A stretch of DNA of 64,000 nt. It comes from Melieria omissa (Eukaryota > Arthropoda > Insecta > Diptera > Ulidiidae). The DNA lies in the NCBI GenBank assembly GCA_963971225.1, contig OZ020269.1, positions 77,042,450 through 77,106,449 on the forward strand, written 5' to 3'. Positions 12,101-24,100 of the stretch are shown here, piece after piece. Both the position numbers and the translations under genes were made by a program. Every line of letters begins with the position of its first letter. Within the stretch, counting starts at the first letter, position 1. The notes under the pieces are model-generated. The model did not search any database. It had not been told where the DNA came from and saw only the letters and a program-made list of their open reading frames with translations.

Positions 12101-15100
12101 TAAATACACTAACTCTGCAATTTCTTGTGCTGCAACTACGTATTGAATTTGCCTTGGGCCGATGTTAAGCTGCCGGTCACGGGCACCGATCACGGATAAA
12201 ATTGTTGTTGCTTCAATGTAAAAAAGAAAAGAGAGAGCGTAATTTTTCTCTTTTACATTGAAACAACAACAATTTATCCGTGACCGAGATCATTTGACCG
12301 GCTTCATAACATCGCCCTTGGTGATTTGCTGAAGCATTCACCATTTTAATGTGCCAAGTAAAGCTAAGGCCGATGTTATGCTGCCGGTCAAATGATCGTC
12401 GGTCATGGATAAATTGTTGTTGCTTCAATGTCCGTGACCGACGATCATTTGACCGGCAGTATAACATCGGCCTAAGCTGGCTTGCTTCCAGTGTTGCCAA
12501 CTTTTCATTTTCAGAAAGCGCTAAAACCTGCGTTATTCCACTCAAAAAGCACTTGTCAATGTTCTGTGTAACATACTAGAAAGATTATTTCAGATTATTG
12601 GCAACCGTGACCCAAGTAGCAATTCATCCTAGGAGGATCACTTCAGATTTCATGCAATATCCAAATTATTTTTTTATTACAACATTCTTGTGTTGTACTG
12701 TTGTTTAATGAAATATAGTTTTGTATATCATTGTTATTAAAAAATCCAAAATTAGACTTGGTGTCTTTACAAAACGATAAGCGCTAAAAGACGCACTAAG
12801 CATCAAACTCAATATTTTCCGCGTTTTGATTGTCAAAAAGCACTTAATTTAGTGCGAAATACACCAAGTTGGCAACAGTGCTTGTTGCGGAAAACAACAA
12901 CAACGGAAAATATTGAGTTTGGTGCTTGGTGCGTTTTGTAGTGCCTTTATTTTATTTTTATTTATTTATTTTATTTATTTATTTAGCTAAATGTACATTA
13001 ATACTTATACAACGTTTACATCAGTGGTCGGCAAAGCTTACTCTTATGAGCAGTACGCTCAGCACACGTACACAGTACGTTCTCTCAATCAGCCGTTGTT
13101 CAGGTATAACCCTGCAAGGACAGTGGCCATCATTTGATCAATCATAGGACAATCACATGTCATGAAATTTCGATCACAATCTCCATTATTTTTCCACTAG
13201 CAGTGTGAAAAATGTGATGGGTATTTTTGTGTCCATGTGATTCTTTATCACCTTCGTACACAGGCGATTTAAAACGTGGTCCAATATATAGTTGTCTCGC
13301 TCACTCTAATCAGCAATGATCAAATCCCAATCACGTGTGATTAGTCACTGCTGATAAAATTTCTCTCATCAGTGATATCAAAAGGCATCACATTTGACGC
13401 ATAAACCTATCACAACTGATTGACAATAAAAAAGGCTTGGCATTTTATTATTTCATGTGTTTATTTTTATAAAAAAGGTTTTTTATTATTCAAAAATCAT
13501 TAATTTACACAGTTATAGTACGAACCAAAGTAATTAAATTATTAAAAATTTTGCAAATGTAATGAAATTAAATTGAACCTCAGTCAACGACATTTTTGAG
13601 GTTAGGAGCGCTAGCGCTGAACACAATCTGCAAAGATTCAATGAAAAAAACGCTAACATTAAGCAAACAATTCTTTTGATACGCTTCTCATCTATTGTTA
13701 ATAAAATTTAGTTAACATATTTATTACAAAAATAATAAACAATTGTACTTATCTTTTATTAAATTTTCCACCGCTGACTTGCTTTTGACACACTTTTATT
13801 TCACAATTTGACAATTGCGTCATGGGCGCAAGCGTAATAACGGCACGTGCCGTATGTACATATAGTGCCATCTCGTTTTCTCATACAGGGAAATTTTGTG
13901 TACTGAAACTTCTTTTTCCCACTTGCATGAAACATACTTAAAAATTTCCTTCGTAAATGTTTATGTGTTAGTTTCAGCGAGAATTTTTCTAAATGTGTTG
14001 GAGTTTCGATCACACGCGTCTGGCAGGGTGGTTTACATTGAGCCCAAATGCGTAGTTTCAAATGAGTCATTTCAAAGTGTTTACATTGCCTCATTTGCAT
14101 TGCGTTTGCATTTTGTTTGGCAGCTAATGGCAAATGCTCAATGCTTATGTCCTCTTGCCGCAGCTCATAGATCAGCTCCAGTGGCGGATTCAGGGGGGTG
14201 TTTTGGGGTTGAAACCCCCCCCGAAATATTAGGATCGACATTAAAACTACATACAAATTAAAAGACAATTTATGAATATCAAAGAATTACTTTTCGAAAC
14301 CCCCCCGAAATATTTTTCTGAATCCGCCCCTGATCAGCTCTTTTCCGGCTACTGACTAAATCATTTGTTTTTTTTGCTGCCTCAATGTTCTACACACTGT
14401 AATATTTGAATACATGTATATTACCGAAAAATATGAAGTGTATAGAAGGCGTATCTGAGCTCAAAAATTCAAATTTTTGTTTGCGAGCTTCTTAGAGCGG
14501 GGGGAAGCCACAAAAGGGAAAGAGTGGTGCCAGCAGGAGAGCAAGCGCTTCAGTTTAGGCTCATTGACTGTGCGACCTGAAGCACGCGCTACAACAAACA
14601 CACATGAAGTGAAAGTACCGCTTCTCCTGTGTACTTTGAGGCGTTGGTGGTTGTTTTGGTCACTAAATAACACTACTCGACACGAAAAATGCTCCTAAAA
14701 ATAAAAGTATTTTTTAGACTAATTTTCGGCTGCTGAACACGAAACTGAAAATCAAAAAATTTTCTTAAGAAGCGTTTTCGAAAAATCTTCGAAAAACACG
14801 TTTCCCCCCCCTATTTTCAGTTATGAGCAGCGTTGCCACAGCCAAAAGGAAAAAAATTACCAAATTTCTAAAAAAAATTACCAAAACTACCAATTTTTTA
14901 TAAATATGCATTTAATTATTTATTTATAAAACAAAAAACAATCACATCTTGTCGTTTAAAGCATTTCTCCATTTGTAAATTCTTTTGAAAACTTTGAAGT
15001 GCAAAATAAATAAAAACCAGGAAATTGGTGGACTTATAGTAAAACTGATTGCAATAAATCAAAAAGGCACAGTTCCAAAAACAAAAAAAAATTTACCAAG

Positions 15101-18100
15101 TTTGGTTAAAAATTACCAAAACGGCAACGTTGGTTATGAGCACATAACTCGTGAACCATCCATCCGACTACCACATGTGGCCTGTCGTTCAGAAGGTAAT
15201 TAACTAACCTTTCCATTTTGATCATTTTCGTTTGTTTTGAACTGTCAAAAAGACTGCCGTTTCGTTAAAATGAGTCATTTCGTAGATTTGAATTTTCTTA
15301 ATTTAATGAAGACGTCGTTTTTCGGCAGAGCGACATCGAGATCTGAGAGGTCGTTTAACTCCGACAGGGCTCTCGCAAGCGGAGCCTACCGAGCAAAGTT
15401 CGACCGGCAAAAAGCAATTACGAAAGTGTTTGTATGCCGCAATTTCCGGATTAGAACACTAAATCCGATCTTACAGAGAAGAGCAGGGCAATCAATTTCC
15501 CCATTTACAGTGGGTGGTCAAGCAATTAGCACGCTTCAAGCAATCAAACGCTTTTTATGCTTAAAACAAACTCTTAAAATTTTATTTTTTTAATTCAATT
15601 ATATTTTTATTTCAGAACAAATAAGAAGATATTTTTAAAGTGAATTGTACAGTTTTTTGCATCATCTTTAAAAAACATAAATTAGTTTAATACACCGTTC
15701 CAAACTACTTAAAACAATAATTACCCTTCGCTACATGATTTAATTTCCGTGAAGAAAAAAAATTTTTGTTATATAATTCTTGTTGCTTGTTAAGTTCTGA
15801 TGGTAAAAAATGAAATTTTGTTGAATTCCTGTATCCATGAAAGAAGTTTTGCGGACATTTTCCGTATCCTGGTTAGAACGCTACCGCCGAAATGAAAGTC
15901 GGTTTAATCTATATTTTATTGTTGGCTACTACAGAGTACAGGGGAGTCGAACTGAGCTCAGGCGTCGCTCTATACTCGTAATTCAACGCACTAAACAGCT
16001 GAGCGATGGCGACCGCCATATCACGATAGCCAAAATTATTTCACCAAATCGAAACATTTGTTGTTCTGTCGATTGTTTTGCACATCTTTTCAACGTTATT
16101 GTTGTTATAACTAGGGATCGGAATTATATGCAAATGCATATTTTTTTAAAGCTTCCGATTTGAACGAGACCAAGACAGAAACTATTTTTATTGAGAAATA
16201 TTAAGAATGAGCTAACAATGCACTGCATATTTGCACATGTTCGCATATTTTGCATTTTTTGCATAGTTTTTGCATATAAACCCGATACCTAGTTATAACA
16301 TTAAAGACACAACTGATGAATGAATAACTGTAAAGAATAGAAAAGTTAATAGAATAGAAAGGTTAATAGAATAGTTTCCAAATCTATGAAAAGTTAACAT
16401 TGCATATATGCAATGCCATGCAGCGAAGGGTTAATGCGAGTATTTTTCAATATATGGTTTTTCTTTTCATTTTATTCCTAAAAATTCACGATTTTCTCAT
16501 ATTGATTTCACAATTCGAATGCACACTTCACTATTACAGATTTGAAAAAAATGTTCAATTTAATACTGCTGCTAATAAAGTCCCGTTATCGCGCTCACCC
16601 ACGGCACATAACCTCACAAATACCGTTAGAAATACTGTGGGACAAACAAGCTAAGCAAACAAGAAAACAAAAAGCGTTTGGAAACTATTTTAGTACATCT
16701 TACTACCACTTAAAAAAGAACAAGCCAAAAACGTTCGCCTCGAGTGCAGAGACTTGAGGTTCGCTACATACAACGAGACTCATATGGCGGCCGAGGCTAT
16801 TTTTTTTAAAAGACACCAAGACTAATTCTTCCTTAAAAAAAATTTAGGTTTTTTTAACTGCAAATGCGCCGATCATAGTCCGATCTGGTCGGGCATTGAC
16901 TTCCCAGAAAATGTCAATTGAGCAAAACGTTTTCTATTTGGATCACACGATTGCCCCAATTTCGACAAACTTTGTCGGCTCAACCTAGCGAACAGAAATA
17001 TCGCACCGAACGATTTCATAGGTAGGTCACACGATTGCCCAAATCGAAAAAAAAATTCAAATAAATGCTCAACAGATTTCAAAGCTCCGACAAAATTTGT
17101 CGGCCCCTATGGTTGGCGCTTGGGTTGCCGATAAAATTCGGCTGTTTTTAATTTTTTTTGTCTGGCTGTAACTGTTCACACGATTGACGCTACAGTACCG
17201 ATTTCGTTCGGTGCAACAGAAGACAGATCGAATATTTTTGACATTTGCGCCGAAACCGAATCGAGTTCACACGATTGGCATTTGAGTTTTTTAGAAATGC
17301 GTAAAATTTCTACGCATTGCGACAATCGTGGGACCTTACCTTTACACAACACTATATTTCATTTAGCAAATATATAACACTGGAATGTTGGGCTTAAAAA
17401 AATCATTGGATATTACAAGACAATTGAAGTGATCCTCCTTGGTTAAATTGCTACTTAGGTCACGGTTGCCACTGATATGCAATAGATTTCCTAGTATGTT
17501 ATACCACAGAACAAACAATATACAGAATGCGCATCTGGTGTAAAGAAAATTTTCTTCGCGGGTTCCAGCGGTACGACCCGTTTGTGGATGCGGGGGGAAG
17601 CAATAAAGGGGATGAGAACGCACAGAGCGCGAGAGCGTGAGCTGAGAAGCTGCGACCGCGCACCACACACTGTGGTTGTTGTTGTTGGGCAACAAAGCGA
17701 TGTGCCGCTTGCATGTTGGTGCTGGCTCGTGCTCGCTCTCCGCTTGCTTTTTGACAAACAAGAACAAGAAGTGGAGGGGCAGTTTCATAGAAAAATTGAT
17801 TGAGCGATCGCCAAGGCACATAAGGTGGTAGCACTACGAGAAAAACCAAAATTCAATGGATTTTATAAGTTCTTTTGGTCTGCTTGTAAAATAGAAGTTG
17901 TAAAAAGTACAAATGGCTACAATGAAATATATGTGTTAAATATTGAAACAACCAAGACGCATTAAGAAAGTGATAATAAGTGGAAAACTATTGCTACAAT
18001 GTTGTGCTAATTATCAAAGAATGCTGCAACTACCTATTGAATTTGCCTTGGCGATTGCTTTGCCAAATCAACCACTTTCAATGTGCACGAGTAAAGCCAA

Positions 18101-21100
18101 TCTGGCTTGCTGTGCAAGCCAGCCGCAACAACATTGCGTGTTGTTGTCGAAATGAGAATAAAGCCCAAAAAAAATCGAATCTATGCGTATACAATACATC
18201 AATTCGCGCTTACTCTCTCGGTTCCCTTTACATTTTCCTCACCTTTGTTGCTTCCCGCCCGCGTCTGAAATGAAATCGCAAAATTATTTCAGATGCGCCT
18301 TCTGTATACTGTTTATTCTGTGGTTATACGAAACATTAGGACTACTACCACAATTTGCTTGTTTTTTTGCTTATCAGTGTTTTCTGAGTGGGAAAACGCG
18401 GTTTTTAGTGCTTTCTGAAAATGAAGAGTTGGCAACCGTGTCTATGCGTGTACATCTATTCGCACTTACTTTTCCAGTTCCGTTTACATTTTCCTCACCT
18501 TTGTTGCCGCCCAAGTCAATAATGAAAGCGCAAAATTATTTCAGATGCCCCTTCTGTATACTGTTTATACTGTGGTTATACTATGAGCCTATTTACACGA
18601 AGGCTTTTCCCCTGCGTTAAAAGCAGTGTTGGGACTTATTACTTTTGACAGTAACATATTACTTATTTCACATTACTGACATTTGAAAGTAATATCGTTA
18701 CATTACTTATTACTGGAAATGTGAAGTAATGTATCACAAAAAGTAATATATTATTTTCCGTCAACAAATCGAAAAATTTGCCGACTTTCCAGCTATAAAA
18801 GTAGTCATTCTGCAAAGAAACAATCAGGTTAAATGTTTATTTCATTTTGAACTACAATTTGAATTTCGTCACCTTTTTTGTTAAAACCGCTTGAATTTGC
18901 TTGCCAATGCTAATTGTTTCTCCACTACCAAACTCAGTTGGAAATGAAACACGCAAGCTATGTTTAGTGTGAACAAGTGCAGCGTTATATAATTGCAATA
19001 GATCTTAATCATGTTATAAGTGCTGCTGTTTTACATGAAAATTATAACTTTGTTGACTAAAAAGTAATATTGTAATAAGTAACTTGAAAAAAAGTAGTAA
19101 TATTACTGAAGGTGATTACTTAACCCGGCGTCATTGTTGCCGGGTATCTAATACTCGACGCATTTTAAGTTATGTTCTAAAAAAATTACCGCAGAATAAA
19201 AAGATTTCATTTGATGAGTAATATGCTCATTTTATGATAAATAAATGTTTGATTTTTATTAATAATGTATTTAACTACCTATTTCCCTATTATAGAAAAC
19301 TAATATTGACATAAGCTTGATTCAGTGTACAATAATGTACAAGGGTAAAATTTACCCGGCCACAACGGCCAAGTTCTGTTTAGTAGCCACAATGACGCCG
19401 GGTTAAGGGAAAAGTAGCTAGTTACACTACATTTTAAAAGGAAAAGTAATATACTACGTAATTAGTTACACTGCTTTAATATTGAAACGAAAAGGCACTC
19501 TGTGCTGTGCATGAACGCTTTTGCAAGCATACTTTTAGGCATGCACTGTGAAGTACGGCAAACTGGTATAATTCGCTTGGTATAGTCAGTGTGCTTACTT
19601 AATTTTTCATTTATGTGGTAGACTCAGTGAAAAAATGTGGCAGATTTGAATGAAATGTTGTAGATTTTTTGTATTGTACATTAACACTAGGAGTACCGGG
19701 TTTTGCTCATACCTACTATCACCACGAGCGGTCAAATGACGGTATTCAGAGCTTTTAACGAAATCGGTTGGATCTGATGAAGTTTTTCAATCAGCCCTAT
19801 TCTGGCACTACCGTAACAATTGTTACCCCCGTAACAATTGAATTGAATTTGATTGTTTCCGTATTCTGGAAAAATGGTGACAAGAAGTTCAAACAATTCA
19901 CCACTCGAGGTGAAAGCTTTTTTACTGTCAAAACAGCTGTTTTTTGTATTTTTTCTATCAACGTTTAAAACAATAATCAAACGAAAAATGGAAAACGCAC
20001 AAAATCTGGCGAAGTAAGTATTTTTTTGGAGTTTCTTGCAAATGTATTGTTACGAAAACTCCAAACTCGTCTTCCAAGGTTCGTTTCGATTGTGTTGAAA
20101 ATAAAACAACTTCAATTACTCAGCAAAAATTAACAATCACTTTATTTACAGATTTACACTTCGCTTGTATCTACACTTGCTACCACTTTGCTTGCTCAAC
20201 ACAGACTCGACCCATTGCGCTGCGCACTGCTGCTTTTATACCAGTTTTCTTATCGCGCCGAAGTTTCTTGCAACTTCTAATTGGAAAGCGCTCGACCATT
20301 CTCGCACAGCCCATTTCTTCGAGAACCATTCTTGCCATATCGGACTATACCAAGCGAATTTATAACAGTTTTGCTGTACTTCAAAGTACATGCCTAAAAG
20401 TATGCTTGCAAAAGCGTTCATGCACAGCAAAGAGTGCCTTTTCGTTTCACTGCTCATCACTTAGACTTGTTCGTCCCGAACAAGTACCGAGGCTCCGCCG
20501 GAGTAAGACGCCAGGCGCTCCAAATGGACTACTTTCAACCTGACGTTTCTGTTGCCGCAGCGTTGCACCTTGTACACCACGTCATTAATCCTGGTCACGA
20601 CCTTGTACGGTCCTTCCCATGACGTTTGAAGCTTTGGAGACAAACCTTTCCTCCGCTGCGGGTTGTAAAGCATTACTAGATCGCCTTCTTGGAACCCCGC
20701 TGTGTTAGCTCGTAGATCATATCTGGCTTTCATCTTATCGCTGACCAGTTGGATATGGTCCCTTATAAACTGGTGGATTTCTTCCAGCTCCAATCGCTTA
20801 TTAACTGCGTAATCCGTCTTAGCGCCTTCCGTCGTGCTGACCACTCCGAACTTCAAGTCAGCAGGCAACCTCAGCACCGTGCCGAACACTGCTCATGCTG
20901 GAGTGAGTGATTTCGTATCGTGCGGGGCTGACCCAGCGGAATATGCGTGTCCCAATCCTTTTGATTCCTGCCTACTGCTTTCCGCAGATATTCCTCCAGT
21001 GTTAGATTGAATCGTTCCACCATGCCGTCGGACTGGGGATGCAAAGGACAGGTGCGAGTTTTCCTTATTCCTAGTAGCTCACACACTTCCTTTAATACAA

Positions 21101-24100
21101 GAGACTCGAAATGCCTGCCTTGATCCGAGTGCAACTCCATTGGAACTCCAAATCTGGCCACCCAGTTGTTTACCAGCATTTCCGCGACCGTGGCGGCCTC
21201 CTGGTTAAGAATAGGATACACTTCGGGCCATTTGCTGAAATAGTCCATTACCACCAGCACATATTTGTTGCCTTGAGTGCTAAGTGGGAATGGCCCGGCG
21301 ACGCCCATGGCAATTCGCTCAAAGGGCGCTCGCATGTTGTACTGCTGCATGCGGCCCCGAGATCTTGTTGGCCCTTTCGCAGCCGAACATCGATCACAGC
21401 TCTTAATCCAATCGGCGACAGACTCTTGGCATCCTACCCAGTAGAATCGCCTTTTTATTTTGGCGACAGTTTTTGTGATGCCTAGGTGCCCTCCGCTAGA
21501 GTCGTTATGGTATGCCTCGATCACCTCATTGATCCTGCATTTCGGGACTAAAATTAGGGAATTGCTGGTCCGGCCATCCTCACTCTCCCACTCGCGGTAT
21601 AGGCAACCATCAGACAGCCGCAGACTTTGCCACTGCACCCAGTAAGCCTTCGCGATCGGGCTCTCACCGGCCATCTCCTGCCAGTCTGGACGTGCGCCTT
21701 GCTCCTTGCCTTCAATGATTTTTTTAAGATCCGTATACTCGCGCTGGTCCTTTTGTATCCTCTCCGCAGACCACTCTTCCTCTGGCATAACGCTGATCAA
21801 TCGTACGTCCACTATCTGCTCTTTGCCCTCGGCTCGCGAACAATGCCTGCATTCGGTTTTGCACGGACAGCGTGACAAGGTATCGACATTTCCATGGCTG
21901 CTACCCTTGCGATGCTCTACCGTGTAGTCGTAGCTCTGCAGTCGTTCGATCCACCGCGCCAACTGGCCTTCCGGATCCTTAAAGTTCAGCAGCCATTTCA
22001 ATGCCGCATGATCTGTGCGGAGGCGAAACTTTTGCCCATACAGGTATTTATGGAAGTGTTTCACGCATTCCAATACTGCGAGCAACTCCCTTCGGGTCAC
22101 ACAGTAGTTGCGTTCAGGCTTTGACAAAATTTTGCTGTAGTATGGTATCACTTGTTCTTGGCCATCTATTGTCTGTGACAGCACACCGCCAATACTATGG
22201 CCACTTGCATCTGTATCCAGCACAAACATCTCTCCAGGCACGGGGAAGGCCAGAATTGGAGCAGTGCACAGTTTTTCCTTCAGTCGTGCAAAAGCCTGCT
22301 CCTGCTCATCACCCCACGCGAAGGCTTGATTCTTTTTCGTCAGTTTGTGCAAGCTGCCAGCTATGTTCGCAAATTCCGGAACGAATCTTCGGTAATATGT
22401 GCTCAAGCCCAGGAAACTGCGGAGTTCGTGTAGATTGCGTGGCCGGGGCCACTCCTTCACCGCCGTAATTTTGCCTTCATCCGTATATACTCCGCGGGCG
22501 GAAACCGTGTGACCCAGATATTTGACCTCTTTTTGAAACAGCGAGCACTTCTTTGGGTTGAGTTTAAGCCCGGATTTCTGTATTCGTTCGAATACCTCCT
22601 TTAGCATTCCCAGGTGGTCGTCAAAGCTTTTACCCATCACGATTATGTCGTCCAGGTAGACCAGACATGTCCGCCAATGCAGCCCTTTCAGCACACGTTC
22701 CATTAGCCGCTCGAATGTTACTGGTGCGTTGCAGAGTCCAAACGGCAAGACGGTGAACTGCCACAAACCGTCGCCAACACTAAAAGCCGTTTTCCCCTTG
22801 TCCTTATCTGCAAGCTCCACCTGCCAATAGCCGCTGCGTAAGTCGAGTGTGGAAAACCACTGTTTGCCTGACAGTGTGTCCAGGGTGTCATCGATTCGAA
22901 GTAGTGGATAGCTGTCCTTCTTGGTCACATCATTGAGCTTTCGATAGTCCACACAAAATCGGGTACTGCCATCCTTTTTCCTGACTAACACGACCGGTGA
23001 ACACCAAGGGCCTGACGAAGGCTCTATGACCTTTTCTTTATGCATGTTTTCAATCAAATTTGTGACCTCTTCCCTCTTGGCCAGAGGGACCCGTCTTGGT
23101 GGTTGGCGGATTGGTTTCGCACTTCCGGTGTCGATGTCGTGCTTCACTATGGCTGTTCTTCCGCCCGCTTCTGTTGCAAATATTGACCCATAGTGCTGCA
23201 GGAGTCCTTCTGTTTCTGCTCGGCTGTCAATTCGCTGCTCCACTGGTTCTGCGGTATGGCATCCATGTTAGAACCGCTTTTCTTACTTCCTCCGGGTGGA
23301 CTGCTTTCGCAATTGACAACTGCTTCAGCCTCTCTACACTCGCCAATGACCGCATCTTTTCCGACATATCTGGATGTGTTCAGTGGGTTGAGTATCCTGA
23401 CTGGTATTTTGCCATTTTTGGGTGCCACTAATGTACGTCCAATTATTATGTTGTCGTATCCTTGTTTTGGCGCTTCTACAACCCACAGCCGGCTTGTCCC
23501 ATCGTCCTCGTCCACCTTTGCCCACACAATCGCCTCGGAATTCGCTGGTGTTGACACGAGACAACTTTCCTTACCGCCACGCTTCGCTCATAGCCAGTGT
23601 GCAGGGGGAATTCAACATTGGCATACCTCAGCACATTTTCTTTCAGGTCCAGCGTAAAACCGTGCCTAATCATGAAATCGACGCCGATAATCACGTCGTC
23701 CATTATATCCGCGACGATGAACTCATGTTCCAGGCTGCTGGTGCCGATAGCAATTGTTGTTGTTACTTTCCCTCTTACCGGCGCACGCTCGCCAGTCGCA
23801 GTCCTCAGCTGTATGCCATGCAGTGGTTCCCAGTTCTTCAGAAGTTTCCTTTTTATGATCGAATATGACGCTCCAGTATCCAGTGTCAACACGAACAACT
23901 TTCCATCTATCTCTCCTTCAATCGTCAAGCTGCTGGGTTGTCGTTTCAGCTGTGAGACAAGGACGGTGGGGCAGCAGGTCGTGGGGATCAGCTCACGCCC
24001 CTTTGGGCTGACCCGTTTTAGTTTAACGACTCGTTGTCCTCAGCCCTGCGCTTGTTGGCTGGGCCTCGATTGTCAGTATTCCTCGCTTCAGGCGATCGAG

